From assembly GCF_014982805.1 (NCBI RefSeq), contig NZ_JADCKC010000002.1:1-64000 (forward strand): a stretch of 64,000 nucleotides of DNA, in the 5' to 3' direction. Below the pieces are notes generated by a model. That model was given only the letters and a program-made list of their open reading frames with translations, was not told the origin of the DNA and searched no databases. This document shows, in pieces, positions 8,278 through 19,463 of the stretch. Source of the DNA: Gemmiger gallinarum (GTDB lineage: Bacteria; Bacillota; Clostridia; Oscillospirales; Ruminococcaceae). The position numbers and the translations under genes were made by a program. The first letter of the stretch is position 1. Every line of letters starts with the position of its first letter.

Positions 8278-10089
8278 TCATTTCTGTACATACTGCGCGT
8301 GATATGCCACATCGTTGTCCAGACCATGCTTGTGGGCTACCCGGTAAAAGTCCATGGCCGCCTCTGTGGTCAGCACCGTAGGGTCAATGCTGATACGCTG
8401 GGTCACATTTTGGGCATGGTAGGCCACGTCATTGTCCAGGCCGTGCTTCTGGGCTGCCAGGTAGAATTCCATGGCCACCTCCACCGGCACCTCCACGGGG
8501 TCCAGGCTGATCTTCTGGTACTCCTCCGAAGCCTCTTTGCCCCATCCGTTGAGTCCGGCCCCCTTGATGATGGCCGGATAGTCCTTGTAGGCATAGTCAC
8601 AATCCAGCCCGGCAACGGCATCCACCGGAACACCGGGAACGCCGAAGGAATTGTCAGAGCTGACCTGACGCATCCCATAGGGCAGCGCCGTCTGGGAAGT
8701 CGCGGCATCGGTATAGTCGGCGACCCACAGGTCATAGCCTGCCAGCTCGGCAGCATCCAGCTTGGTGTTGATCCAGTCTCTGCTGCAATAGAGAGCCGCG
8801 TAATACCCGGCCTCCTCCAGCATTCCCAGAGCCGTCTTGACGATGGCGGTGCGCTGAGCATTGGTCAGGGCAAGAATGCTCTGTTCATACTCCTGGTCAA
8901 AGCAGACCGGATACTCGAACTGTTTGCCCTGGATGGTGTCCAGGAAAAGCTCCATCTCTGCCCGGGCCTCGTCAACAGTGGTGGCGTAGCTGTACCAGTA
9001 GGCCCCCACCGGGATGCCCAGGCGCCTGCACTCGGAATAATTGCGCTCAAACTGCTTGTCCACCTGGTCGTCGTACCGGCCGTATCCGGCCCGCAGCATG
9101 GCAAACTGAACCTTGCTGCTGGATTTCACGGCATCCCAGTCCATCGCTTTCTGGTGATGGCTCACATCAACGCCGGGGATCCTGGTCTCTGCCGGTTTCT
9201 CCCCGGAATCGCAGGAGGGACCTTCCTCATAATGCTTGACCGCGCCGGCATCCGCGCTGATCCACTGGCCAGCGGCACCGCCCACGCCACGCTGGGTGAT
9301 GCGAAGCCAGCCGTCCGACACCTCATAGACGGCATAGAGCCGCCCGGCCAGCGCCTTGCAGTCGTCGGCAGAGTGCTCGCCCCAGTCCACCACGGCATAG
9401 TTGGTACCGGGGCCGGTGCGGCGCATGTAGTTGCTGGTGCCGATGCGCACCTCACCGATGGGCTGCTCGCCGGTGTCCCGGTGCCAGATGTAACCCACGT
9501 TGTCCCGCACGTTGCCGCTGCCCAGCTCGGTGCCGCCGTATACCGTCATGCCGGTGGGCATAAACAGCGCCCGGTTGATGGGATAGTTGTCATCCGGGGC
9601 ATAGCTGCCGCCCCCAATGGAATGCCACGGACACTTGCCCGCTTTGGGCTTGTCCCGCGCCCGGCCAAAGTCGATATGCAGGTGCATGGACGCCCCGCCC
9701 GCGGTGCCCTCGGAGTACATCCATGTCCCTGTCGGGATGGTCTTGCCCGCAGCCAGGCCCAGGGCCGACCGGTCGGCGGCCGTCATGTGGATACACTCCA
9801 AAATGGGATAGCAGATCTCGCCGGACACCAGCACCAGCGGCTCAGTGCTTGCAAAAAACCAGACGCCCTGCGCCGAGCTGCCGCAGGCCAGGGCGGTCAT
9901 ATCATTGCCGGCGTACACCTTGGATTTACCGGTATCTTTGCCGCCCACATCGATGGGCAGGCGGCCGCCATGCTGGCCCTTGCCGGTGCTGGGCGTCACC
10001 CCGTCCACCGCGTAGCCCATGCGGTAGCCGCTGACTCTATGTACTCCGCCGTTTTCGCCAACGGCGGGCATATACGCTTTTTGATACAT
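8278..10089 (-). CDS. Modular endolysin: M23-like + SH3b-like + GH25 lysozyme + C-terminal repeats
   Basis: The 603-residue cell-wall hydrolase is modular. Residues 1-180 contain GGRLPIDVGG and MHLHIDFG, resembling the zinc ligands of M23 metallopeptidases. Residues about 210-290 look like an SH3b-type binding domain (YMRRTGPGTNYAVVDWG, DGWLRITQRG). Residues about 308-500 are a GH25 muramidase with GVDVSHHQ, an acidic active-site segment CFDQEYE, and DLWVADY. The C-terminus carries two copies of a ~40-residue repeat (EFYLAAQKHGLDNDVAYHAQ and DFYRVAHKHGLDNDVAYHAQ), similar to tandem wall-binding repeats. No signal peptide is seen, so export should depend on the holin. The N-terminal peptidase call is the least certain part. 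Confidence 0.85.
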   Translation of the reverse strand: MYQKAYMPAVGENGGVHRVSGYRMGYAVDGVTPSTGKGQHGGRLPIDVGGKDTGKSKVYAGNDMTALACGSSAQGVWFFASTEPLVLVSGEICYPILECIHMTAADRSALGLAAGKTIPTGTWMYSEGTAGGASMHLHIDFGRARDKPKAGKCPWHSIGGGSYAPDDNYPINRALFMPTGMTVYGGTELGSGNVRDNVGYIWHRDTGEQPIGEVRIGTSNYMRRTGPGTNYAVVDWGEHSADDCKALAGRLYAVYEVSDGWLRITQRGVGGAAGQWISADAGAVKHYEEGPSCDSGEKPAETRIPGVDVSHHQKAMDWDAVKSSSKVQFAMLRAGYGRYDDQVDKQFERNYSECRRLGIPVGAYWYSYATTVDEARAEMELFLDTIQGKQFEYPVCFDQEYEQSILALTNAQRTAIVKTALGMLEEAGYYAALYCSRDWINTKLDAAELAGYDLWVADYTDAATSQTALPYGMRQVSSDNSFGVPGVPVDAVAGLDCDYAYKDYPAIIKGAGLNGWGKEASEEYQKISLDPVEVPVEVAMEFYLAAQKHGLDNDVAYHAQNVTQRISIDPTVLTTEAAMDFYRVAHKHGLDNDVAYHAQYVQK

Positions 10090-10143
10090 TACGCTTCCTC
10101 CTGTTTCCTGTTTTGTCCAAACCAGTCCGACAGCTCTCTGGAC

Positions 10144-12063
10144 TCACAGCTTGATTCCGTAAATTTTATACGGGATACAAGACCCATTACTGTTATTTGC
10201 GCCATTCATAAAAGTAACACCGCTTTGGTCTGTATCAAATTCTCTATATGCAGTTCCTTCGGCCATAACAATAAGTACCCCACCTTCCCCTACGGGTACA
10301 ATCAAAGACGTTGTTATCCTATCATATTTATCGCCAGCCTCACTACCTCTGCGGCACATAATCAACACAAGATTATACGAAGATAAATTCACACTGATTT
10401 TTCTGGCAGAAAATTGAGCATGTGTATTCGAATTTGTCCACAGCAGAACAATTTTAGTGGTACTGACCGGAATGGTCACCGTTCCGTCGGCGTCCGCATT
10501 CACTCCATTGACCGACTGTACTGCAGTGTCAGCCTTTTGCCCCTGGGCAGCGGTGGCGGCATTAATATCCGATGGTGATACAGGGATTTCCGATTTAAGA
10601 GCATATCCGCTCAATGCGTCGGGCTGCAGGGCGCTGTCGGCCTTTGCTCCCTGAGCTCTAGTCGCCGCGCCAATGCCATTTGGTGTAATGTTTACCATTG
10701 TCTGAGATGAACCATTATAAGTTGCCTGTGTAGCTCCGTTAAACCGAATTGACAGGCTATAAGGGTTCGGCAAATTATCCGGCAAGTCCGCTGTTTTTGC
10801 ATACGGGGAAAGGTCGTCTGGCTGCACTGCCGTATCCGCTTTCGCGCCTTGGGCCGTTGTCGCTGCGCCAACATCCGCGGCTCCCAACGTGATACTTGTG
10901 CCGCTCTTGTTGTTCACAGTTTGTACCGCTGTATCCGCCCTGCCGCCCTGGGCGGCGGTGGCGGCTCCAATGTCCCCCGCTTGCAGCGTGATGCTGTTGC
11001 CGCTCTTTCCGTTGACACTCTGCACCGCAGCGTCCGCCCTGGTTCCCTGCTCAGCAGTGGCGAAATCAGACGGGTCAAAATCTGCCACCTGTTCCGCGCG
11101 ATCTGCAGCAGCTTGCGCACGGTCTGCATGGGATGCAGAATCCTGGGCAGAATTTGCTGCCTGCACAGCACTGCCGGCAGCCTGCTCAGCCGCGCTCTCT
11201 GCCCTGGCACAGCTCTCCGCAGCGTTTCCCGCAGACGCGGCAGCTGCCTGGGCGGATACAGCAGCCGCCTCATTATGAGATGCTGCATCCCGTGCACTAC
11301 TCCATGCCTGTTCTGCCTGCACCTGCGCCTCACGGGCGCTGTCGGCAGCGGCAGATGCACTTGTTTCGGCCTCCTCTGATTTCTGGCCTGCCTGATCCGC
11401 CTGCCTCTGTGCTGCCTGATTGCTTTGCTCTGCTGCCTGCGCGCTCTGTGCTGCCAGAGCAGCCTGGCTGCCGGATGCGTTCGCCTGGCTTTCCGCGGCC
11501 CTGGCGCTTTGCTGTGCCGCCTCCTGAGCCGCTCCCACACTGGATGCAACGGCCTGAGCCAGGTCGGCCGATGACCGCGCATTGCTGCTTGCTTTCTCTG
11601 CGGTCTGTGCACTCTGTGCCGCAGCGGTACTGTTTTTCGCAGACTCTACGGCAGCCTGCTGGGCATCGATCCGGGCATCGTTAACCTGGCTCACAAACTG
11701 CTCAAACTCGGAGGGGGTGGGCTGTGATTCATCCCCGTCGATGGGGTCATGGTCCATCACCTTGTATTTCAGGTTGCGGGAAACCCGCAGCATCTCTCCG
11801 TCGGTGCCGGAAAAGACGATCACACCGCTGCCCGCCTCAGACGTTGCCTCCGGCGGCACGGAAACCATCCCGTCACCGTCCATCAATGCTCTGACGGATG
11901 TACTGCCGATGCGGAATGTCGCCAAAACGGTAAGCCCATCCCAGTCGCTGTCTGCCGTGATATGAAGCTTTTCGATGCCGTAACTGTCCCAGGTGCCCAG
12001 CGTCAGGGTGCCGTCTCCGGCGTATTTGATATCGTAACCGGTCAGCTCTACTTCATGTATCAT
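10144..12063 (-). CDS. Trimeric-type tail fibre/receptor-binding protein
   Basis: The 639-residue protein has an N-terminal ~130-residue beta domain that resembles baseplate-type anchors. A coiled-coil shaft of about 200 residues follows, almost entirely Ala, Gln, Ser and Glu (such as QAALAAQSAQAAEQSNQAAQ). Next are repeated 25-30-residue modules (IGAATAAQGGRADTAVQ, VGAATTAQGAKADTAVQ, INAATAAQGQKADTAVQ). A ~120-residue C-terminal head is the likely receptor-binding tip. No TAG occurs in frame. The repetitive DNA makes this a likely site of recombination and host-range change. Confidence 0.75.
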   Translation of the reverse strand: MIHEVELTGYDIKYAGDGTLTLGTWDSYGIEKLHITADSDWDGLTVLATFRIGSTSVRALMDGDGMVSVPPEATSEAGSGVIVFSGTDGEMLRVSRNLKYKVMDHDPIDGDESQPTPSEFEQFVSQVNDARIDAQQAAVESAKNSTAAAQSAQTAEKASSNARSSADLAQAVASSVGAAQEAAQQSARAAESQANASGSQAALAAQSAQAAEQSNQAAQRQADQAGQKSEEAETSASAAADSAREAQVQAEQAWSSARDAASHNEAAAVSAQAAAASAGNAAESCARAESAAEQAAGSAVQAANSAQDSASHADRAQAAADRAEQVADFDPSDFATAEQGTRADAAVQSVNGKSGNSITLQAGDIGAATAAQGGRADTAVQTVNNKSGTSITLGAADVGAATTAQGAKADTAVQPDDLSPYAKTADLPDNLPNPYSLSIRFNGATQATYNGSSQTMVNITPNGIGAATRAQGAKADSALQPDALSGYALKSEIPVSPSDINAATAAQGQKADTAVQSVNGVNADADGTVTIPVSTTKIVLLWTNSNTHAQFSARKISVNLSSYNLVLIMCRRGSEAGDKYDRITTSLIVPVGEGGVLIVMAEGTAYREFDTDQSGVTFMNGANNSNGSCIPYKIYGIKL

Positions 12064-12077
12064 TCTTATCCCCCCGC

Positions 12078-13175
12078 TCAGGACACCGTAACGGTAGTTG
12101 ATTTCGTTGCGTCGGCACCGTTCATGTTCTGGCTTTCCGCACTCACGCTTCCCTTCGAGGTCCCGTCAATATAGATTTTGGCAGTTGCGTTGGCATACGG
12201 CGTTGAGCCATGGGTGCCAAGGTGTGCGCTGATATCCACCCTCACCTTGATGCTGTAGGCCGTCAGGATCTGGCTGCGGGTCAATGTGACTTCCGGATAT
12301 CCGGACGACGCCTTTTTTCGGTATGCTCCTGTGGGAATACGAATGTTTGCCGTATTTCCCGCCTTAATAGACAGCGCCGTTGTGACAGTCCCGCGATCAA
12401 CAAGGCTTCCGGTTTTCATTTCTTTGTTTCCGGCAAAGAATGTTTCGGATGCGACAACATCATTTTCAGAGGCGGTAGCCTGGGCCAGCTTGGTGTTGCC
12501 CAGCCCACCGCCTCCCTTAAAATTTATCTGCCCCGCCTCCGCATCGGCCGCAAATGCGACCCACTGCCCCATCACAAGGGTATCTCCGTCAACCATATCG
12601 CCGCCGCAGGTGGCGGTGACCGGGACACCGTTGAGCTGCACAGTGTCCCCGCTGTTGAACGCCGCTGTGATTTTGGCGATGCCGTTCACACCGCTGCCTG
12701 CAAAGTTGTGGACGCTGCCGCTTTTTGTGTGGGTGTATTTCTGCACACAGGCATCCACACCGAGATGCCCGGGGTCATACACCGCCTGAGCCATATCACC
12801 GGAGCCGATGGCAACCACCTTGTTGTTGATCGCCTGGTCCGTTTCCTCTCTGGTATAGGCCCCGGTCTGCGCCGCCTTCACGTTATGAGGATTGCTCTCA
12901 TCAGCCAGATGGGCATCCGCAAACTTTTTCAGTGCATTCAGCAGATCCTGCACGGTACTGCCATCCAGTCCATCCGGAGCGGCTGCCCCAAGGCTTGCCG
13001 CTGCCGCAACCGCCTGCAAGGCATCCACCAGTGCATTGAACTTGGGGGCCAGCAATTTCTTTGCAGGTTCATCGAACTTTTCCTGCATTTCCTGAGAAGT
13101 AAGCCCGGGCGTATCGGGCAACCCTGTTACGCCAACAGCTTGCAGTTCTTCATCGGTGATTTTCTAAAAAGCCAT
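12078..13175 (-). CDS. Tail fibre/spike protein, TAG at codon 4
   Basis: The true start is ATG at 13175, preceded by GGGAGAAA. Codon 4 is TAG (13164-13166). Reading it as sense gives a 365-residue protein starting MAF-x-KITDEELQAVGVTGL. The next possible ATG downstream lies well inside the domain, and GTG/TTG alternatives lack ribosome binding sites. Residues about 90-110 contain LADESNPHNVKAAQTGAYTR, a motif common in phage fibre and baseplate proteins. The remainder is beta-rich with Gly/Thr/Ser repeats. It ends in TGA, 14 bases before the next fibre gene. Confidence 0.75.
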
Positions 13176-13190
13176 TTTCTCCCTTCTTTC

Positions 13191-15059
13191 TTATCCCTTG
13201 TACTTTCCGCTTTCCACAAATTCAAGGGCAATCTGCATCAGGCCAAAAGGTTCATTCAGCGCAGCATTTTCAAGCCGAATCCGAGTTTTGTCCACCTTCT
13301 TGATGCGGGTCTTGACCGGCAGCGTGTGTGCTGTCGTGTCATTTGAGAAGGTCAGTTTTGAAAACACGACCTGCGCAAAGCTGAAATACCGTGCTTTTAC
13401 CTGCTCATCTTTCAGCAGCGTCCAGATTCCACGCTTCTGAGCAAATATTTTCACACCAGTGACCGCGGCACTGGAAAGCTGCAGTGCCAGATACCTCCAC
13501 GTTTTGTTCCGATAGAAGTATTTTCCTGACAAATCCGGCGTTTCCCATACCGCGCATATCGGTTCGCCATCATCGTTATAGCTCCCGATATAATCCGGGT
13601 CGTCGTAAAATTCGCATACACGACCATCCGTTGCACCAAAATACAGCCTACCATCTTCGACCCACATCACCCTGGCAGGGATGTTTGTGCGGTAGAAGCA
13701 GGCATACTGGCGATTGGAATATGGTTCGCTGGCGGCAGTTCCAAGGCTTTGCAAACCATCCAGGATATAGGCAACACCGTTCAGGCAAAGCCAGTACAAG
13801 TCCTTGTATGTACAGGCAAAGGCATCTTCAAGGCCGATTTCCTGCAGCAACCTGCCATTGCAGTAGTAACTTCTGTCCTGGCTGTATCGTTCGCCGTTGA
13901 TGTCGCTGGGTGTGATTGCGTAAATTCCCAAACGGGTCAAGAACATAGGCTCTGTGCCAAGATACGCAAAACTGTGTTTTGCAATGGCACCCGGACCTTG
14001 CAGCGTGTTGGTAATGGGAAAAGCAGGCTCACTGTCCACAAGGTTTCCCGCCCGGATGATGACATTTCGGTCCACTTCCATATCGTCCTTATGGGTAGCG
14101 AGATAGTTGTTGATAATGGAATATCCAACGATTGCGCTTTTGCTGGTTCCCACAACAGAGTACCCCGTATCCGGAAAGTACGTCGGATCGTCCTGGCCAC
14201 TGTACCAATCGTAATTGACAAAATCCGGGTTTCCGCTCAGAAACAGTCTGTCAGAAGCACCGTTCACGCCAAAAAGGATTCCGATGGTGCATTTATTGAT
14301 TCGGTCCGCATATCCTTCCACGGTACGGCTGGCGGTGATTTCCACGTTATCCTCGCCGGTCACCGGAGATTTTCCGGGCGCGGAATTGAAAGTAACCACT
14401 CCGGTAGATCTGTTCACAGTAAAATCTTTGTTTTCCGTCTTGCTTACCCAGTCGCCGCTTGAATTCAGAATTTTTGCTGTGACTGCTGTCGAGTCAAGCC
14501 CGGAAAAAGAAAGGTGATATGCTTTATCCGTATCTGTTCCTGCAAAACGTTCCCGGAATTTCGGCTGCAAAAGATTCAGCGCCTCGTAGTCTGTGCCTCC
14601 GCCATTGGGAGCCTTCGCAATCGTCAGCAGAGGAATATAGCCTTCTACGGCCTTTACACTCTCGCCATCGTACACAACAAGCTGTTTGCCGTCGATCAGA
14701 TAGAGCTTATCCCCAAACTCCCAGCTCTTGCTCCTCTCATCGGCCATCCCGTCATAGATCTCTTCCAGCTCAGCCTTGGCATCCTACGGCATTCTGTACA
14801 GTTTTGTGCCTGCATGGATAATGCCGGCGGGATCTTCTTTCCGTGTATGGTATCCGTTGATTCTGTCAGGGAATTGTGCCCGTCTGAAATACCCCATGCA
14901 CTTGCGCACTTTACCGGGTACGTCCCGGATCATGTTCGGTGCGTTCGGACTTTTCCCAACGTCTACGTTTCCGGGCGAATTGGTGTAGTCAATCCCATAG
15001 AACTTGTCAATCAGAAGAATGCTTCTGCTTGCCTGAGAAGGAATTGAAAATTGTGCCAT
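13191..15059 (-). CDS. Tail nozzle/stabilisation protein (P22 gp10-like), TAG at codon 92
   Basis: With TAG at 14784-14786 read as sense the gene encodes 622 residues. Upstream it ends ...HAGTKLYRMP and downstream it continues DAKAELEEIYDGMADERS, with no other frame open across the gap. The sequence is beta-rich with repeating short blades (KLYLIDGKQLVVYDG, LYWLCLNGVAYILDG, VEDGRLYFGATDGRVCEF), as expected for the beta-propeller tail-hub proteins of podoviruses. It follows the adaptor gene directly. The family assignment rests on repeat style, size and gene order. Confidence 0.72.
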
Positions 15060-15060
15060 A

Positions 15061-15654
15061 TCACCACCACCCTGTTGTGTTCACGAATTCGTCTGTCCCT
15101 GACACAGGCATTTTCAGGCGTTCCAAAGCCGTCTCAAACTCATTCCGGTAGTATGTGGCAATGGACAGGTCATCGTCTTTATAAAGCTCGCTGGCCATGT
15201 ACAGAGGAAGCAAAACGACTGCTTCGTCCGGCAAATCGATTTTTTCCGTATCCGCCGTGTTCAATGTGATCTCGGCAGGCATCGCATCGTAAAAGCACTC
15301 AAACGTACCTTCTGCGGATTCCGGGAACACCAGATACTTTCCTGCCAGGAACTTGCACCCCGCATAGGCTTCCGGAACTCCGCTTTGAATGTGATACACC
15401 TCCGGCGCTTCCATCCGCCAAAACCTGGAAAAGTCCGTGCAGTCAACAGACATTTTCTTGCCCTTTTTTTTCGTGACCTCCTCACTTTTGCGAACAGGAG
15501 CAACGGATGTTGCCAGCATTCGGATTGCCTCGTTGGCTGCGGCCGGCATGGAATTCAGATATTCCTTGATGCTCTCATCGTTCTTGTTGATGGTGGTCCC
15601 GTCAGACGAAAACATTTTCTGAAGGGTCGCGAGTTTCACGTCACCCCATGTCAA
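15061..15654 (-). CDS. Head-tail adaptor/collar protein
   Basis: A TTG start at 15654 lies 8 bases after GGGAGG and gives a 197-residue protein starting MTWGDVKLATLQKMFSSDG, a pattern typical of short-tailed phage connector/adaptor proteins. The longer reading frame upstream of this start is the portal C-terminus in another frame. The gene overlaps the portal gene by 14 bases and abuts the tail-nozzle gene, exactly the portal-adaptor-nozzle order of podoviruses. It ends in TGA and has no in-frame TAG. Confidence 0.65.
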   Translation of the reverse strand: MTWGDVKLATLQKMFSSDGTTINKNDESIKEYLNSMPAAANEAIRMLATSVAPVRKSEEVTKKKGKKMSVDCTDFSRFWRMEAPEVYHIQSGVPEAYAGCKFLAGKYLVFPESAEGTFECFYDAMPAEITLNTADTEKIDLPDEAVVLLPLYMASELYKDDDLSIATYYRNEFETALERLKMPVSGTDEFVNTTGWW

Positions 15655-17488
15655 CCATGCCACCTCCCTGCATCTGCGCCATCTGCTGTTCCTGCTGTTT
15701 CTGTTCCTCCATGCGCTGCTTGATTGCTTTCTGAACCTCACCCGCATAAGGGAAGTTGGTATTTTTCAAAAGCGTCCACAGCAGATACTGGCTGTCCAGC
15801 TCATTGATCGGCCCAAATCCACCGGCCTGATACTTGACGTCGATCATATCCCACAGGCGTTCCCGGTTGCTTGCCAGATTGGACGCCGGGTCCACTTCGA
15901 TGATGAATTCATCATTCCAGTAGAGTTCCCCGCTGGCATCCCGCTTCAGGAACTGCATCCGGTCAAAATGGCTCCACTGCTGTTCGCCTGTGGAGTCCAC
16001 TTCTGTAATGGGATAGTTTTCATCCGCATAGGCCAAAAGGAATTGGAAAATCTTTCGATACAACTGCGCGTAGGCATCGTTTTTCATTTCCCGTTTGGAC
16101 TGCAGACGGCCGGCACTCTGGTTTGCACTGAACTGCTTGGCGCTGCCGGAAGTGGCAGAGGAATCGTATTTGCCCTGGAATGCATCTGTAATACCCAGCG
16201 CGGATTTTGCCCAGCTGTAGTTGGTTTCCAGCATCTGCTGGTCATAGCTGGTATTCGGCTGCACATTGTAAACGTCAATCAGGCTTTTCTGGCTTGGGTT
16301 GTCCAAAGGTATCTTTTTGATTTCTCTGTCAGACGTTTCAATGTTCACATTGCGAGGAAGAGTCAGATAAGAGCCGCCTTTCAGAAGTTTTTCTTCGATC
16401 TTGGTTCCGAACTTCTTGATTGCCTCCTGCTGGTCTGCAATCACATCCACGTCCGAAATTCCCAAAAGGCGTCCTTCTGCGCTGATATTCTGCCGCAGCA
16501 CAATAGGAAATCCGGACGGCTTATAGGCCGGGATTTCCGTGGCATACAGTTCCCCGGGCATCATGATCAGTTCCCCCGTCGCATCATCCCGCTGATAACT
16601 TCCGTCGGGATTCATGATCGGCTGGTCCGGACCGCGCTGCATTGCCGAAATCATTGTTCCGTCGTTCAGCACCAAATCCGAAGTGAGAGTGATGGTTTCG
16701 ACGGGTCTGTCCACAAACTTTTTATTGCCGCAGACGCAACGGTCACCAACCTGCTTGCGGCCGCACTTGGAGCAGACTTTTCCCATCCGGGCATAATAGT
16801 CCGGGTAGTCTTCCAGAACAGTGTCCCACACCCAACTGAACACGCCCACTTTCCCGTCTTTTTTGTAGTAGGCAATGTTCTGTGTCACCATGCCGGGGAT
16901 CGTGGTCTCATCATCGCCGCGAATCTCGGGATCTTCTTCTGTGCTGTCCTCAATGGTCACATTGTACCGTTCTTCGATCGCCCTCTTGCTCTGCGCAATC
17001 AGAACGAACACATAGTCCATTTTGTCCAGGGAGTAAATCCCGGGCTGCGGGATCACCTGGCGTGGATGCCGTTCTGTGACGTCCACATCCCCCAGCGTGC
17101 AGTGATAGCCGGCTGCCGGATTCCACTCGATGTGAAAGAAGTCTCCGCCCTGAATCGGCACGGTTCTTTCCTGTTTGTCATTGATTGCCAAAAGGTTCAG
17201 CCGCCGAGCCTCGTTTCTCAAAAGCGTTTCCAGCTGCCTTGCAAGTTCCTGATCTTCCTCATGGATTGCTGTCACTTTCGGCTGCGGGATGCTGGAATCC
17301 ACCTGGCTTTCGATCAGCTCATACGTGATGTTTCGGACATTCGATGCGCCTTTCTTTGCATTTCGGATGTCGTGGGTCCCCATATACAAGGCTTCCCGAT
17401 CATTCATGCTACTGAGCTGCTCATGGTATCTCTGCTTGGCGTCTGTCAGCTTCTACTGCCAATAGCCGAGCTTTTCATTCTTTTTCAT
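15641..17488 (-). CDS. Portal protein, TAG at codon 12
   Basis: ATG at 17488 follows GGAGGGCTGA. Codon 12 is TAG (17453-17455), and translation continues in frame to give 615 residues (MKKNEKLGYWQ-x-KLTDAKQRYHEQ...). The region NDREALYMGTHDIRNAKKGA is typical of portal N-termini. A CxxC-x5-CxC zinc-finger-like insert occurs around residues 242-253 (CSKCGRKQVGDRCVC). The C-terminus is Gln/Met-rich. The upstream 11 codons are in frame, carry the only good ribosome binding site, and share the helical character of the following residues. The size fits podovirus portals. Confidence 0.85.
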
Positions 17489-17507
17489 TCAGCCCTCCAT
17501 AAGAAAA

Positions 17508-17531
17508 GATGCCCGCCCTAAGGCGGGCATC
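17508..17531 (-). terminator. Intrinsic terminator between capsid and portal genes
   Basis: GATGCCCGCC and GGCGGGCATC are perfectly complementary around a short loop, and TTTTCTT follows on the minus strand. It sits immediately after the capsid stop and before the portal start. It should reduce downstream transcription and thereby raise capsid relative to portal output. Confidence 0.8.
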
Positions 17532-17541
17532 CCCCGTTTTG

Positions 17542-18549
17542 TTATTCCAGAGTGGTTCCAGTTCCTGCGTCGGCGCCGCCCATGATAATATGGCGCCAAT
17601 CACCAAATCCGGCGCTGAAACGAGCGCGGCCGGACGAAACCAGGTTCTGAGTATCCACGTCCACATCCTGCTTGATGGTCAGCGGGATACGGTCATAGAA
17701 CAGGCTGCCGTTCAGCTCATCACGCGCTTTGCTGGACATGATGATGTACGGCTCCTTGCCGTCTGCGGCCTGCCAATACGGATTGACAACCAGCTTCCAC
17801 AAGCCCTTGTTGACGTTGATGTCGTTGTTGGGGGTGTTGACCTGGTTATCAGACTGTGCAATCTTCTGGCACAGCCGGATCAGGCGCCAGCAGTTTCCGG
17901 GGACGATGATGGTGTCAAAGTCGTAACCCATCACGTGGCCGGAGTAGTTCTTGAAGTTTTTGCCGATGTTTGCCAGCCGTGAAAGCATCGTATCATCTTC
18001 ACCAAAAGCATTAGTGAAGATGTTGGACTGCGTTCCAACGCCAGATGCTCCGGGATGGTCCTGGGCAAACAGTGCCTTGGTATCGGGGCCGGTTGCATCA
18101 AATCCACTGTGACCGCCGTACTCAAACGTGGTTGCGGCAGAGGTCAGGGCTTTGGTAGCAAACTCGGCGCGGGTGCGCTTGTAGGACCGCACGTAGTTCT
18201 TGGAGCCCGCTGCAATGGGGTCAAAGTTGGAATCTTCCTTGGCCTCTGCGGTACAGACAAACTTCTTCATGAACTGCGAGTGGGTAATCAGCTTGGGATT
18301 GACCTCTTCCAGCTTGTCTTCCTCTGCCGCCGCTCCTTCAGCAGTGTACTTGAACGAACTGAAGCTGGACATGCCAGCAGTCTTCTCGCCAAACCGCTTG
18401 GACTTTCGGACAACGAACATAGCTTTGACCAGGGCGTCGTCGTCGCTCTTTTCGTTGTCGGCGTCCACCATGTTCATGCGGATCAGCGTGGCCCATTCAT
18501 TCCAGAAATCATCAATATTGTCATTCTACTTGGCAAAAGACAGTGCCAT
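17542..18549 (-). CDS. Major capsid protein, TAG at codon 8
   Basis: ATG at 18549 follows GGAGAAAAAACC. Codon 8 is TAG (18526-18528). Read through, the protein is 335 residues (MALSFAK-x-NDNIDDFWNEWATLIRM...). Without read-through the first usable ATG would delete about 25 N-terminal residues and has no ribosome binding site. The position directly after the scaffold gene, the size, and motifs such as TKALFAQDHPGASG and GKNFKNYSGHVMGYDFDTII fit an HK97-fold capsid protein of the N4-gp56/P22-like type. It ends in TAA and is followed by a strong terminator. Confidence 0.85.
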
Positions 18550-18567
18550 GGTTTTTTCTCCTTTCGG

Positions 18568-19404
18568 TTACAGGGTTTGGTTGTAGAGCTTTTTCAACTC
18601 CGCCATGCTCTTTTCGGGGAACGCATCCCTCATGTGAGAAAGCCACTGGGACGGAATGTCTCTTCCGCTGCCAGATGCGCTGTTCTCTCCGCCATGAGCG
18701 GCCAGATGGGTCTTGCCGCGGACTTCATTCCGGGCAGCCTGTTTTCCGGCTGCCGTGGAATTCTGCACAGCGGCGTCATAATGCGTCACCTTGAAGGCAT
18801 CGACGACAGAATAGCCTTTGTTCACAAGGCCAAGGATGGCATTGAATTCAGGCCGCGCAGCCAGATCATTGATGTTCTTGATGGACGGGTCAATCCGTCC
18901 AATCTCCATAAGATCTGCGTTGAGCTGCTGCTCTGCCTGTTTCTGTGCCTCCATGCGCTCAAGATTTTCCATACGTGCCTGCATGGCAATCTTTTCCGGA
19001 TCATTCTTGATAGCCTGCGTAAAGGCTGCCGCCTCCTGCGGGTTCAGTCGTTTCGCGGCCTGCTGAATAGCGGCGTCCCGCCTCATTTGGGCCTGTGCAT
19101 CGATTGCTTCCCAATACTCTTTCTGCGTGGTAATGGGTTTGCCCGTCAGGGGGTTGGTTTTTCCTGCGCAGCGGCGGGCAACTTCAGCATCCGCGCGGCG
19201 CTGTGCGTCTGCTTCTGCGCGGCGGCGTGCGGTTGCCCATACACTGTCAGGGATTGCAGGTTCCTGTTCAGGGCCGGAAGATTCAGGCTCCTCTCCGGGC
19301 TCCTGTCCGCCTTCCTGGTCTGTCACTTCTTCCTGCTCGCTGACTTCCTGTTCAGGTTCGGCTGCTTCCTGAGTATCAACGCCATTTTCCAGTTCGTCTC
19401 CCAT
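18568..19404 (-). CDS. Scaffolding protein
   Basis: The 278-residue protein has a very acidic first 55 residues (Glu/Gln/Pro-rich) followed by long charged helices and a basic helical C-terminus (SQWLSHMRDAFPEKSMAELK). This acidic-helical pattern, together with its position immediately before the capsid gene, is characteristic of phage capsid scaffolds. It starts at ATG 19404 after GGAGGAACAAA. No in-frame TAG; it ends in TAA. Confidence 0.75.
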   Translation of the reverse strand: MGDELENGVDTQEAAEPEQEVSEQEEVTDQEGGQEPGEEPESSGPEQEPAIPDSVWATARRRAEADAQRRADAEVARRCAGKTNPLTGKPITTQKEYWEAIDAQAQMRRDAAIQQAAKRLNPQEAAAFTQAIKNDPEKIAMQARMENLERMEAQKQAEQQLNADLMEIGRIDPSIKNINDLAARPEFNAILGLVNKGYSVVDAFKVTHYDAAVQNSTAAGKQAARNEVRGKTHLAAHGGENSASGSGRDIPSQWLSHMRDAFPEKSMAELKKLYNQTL

Positions 19405-19463
19405 TTTGTTCCTCCGCGTACAAACGCTCGCCAGCTAAATTTATTTCAAAAGCGGATGCCCGC

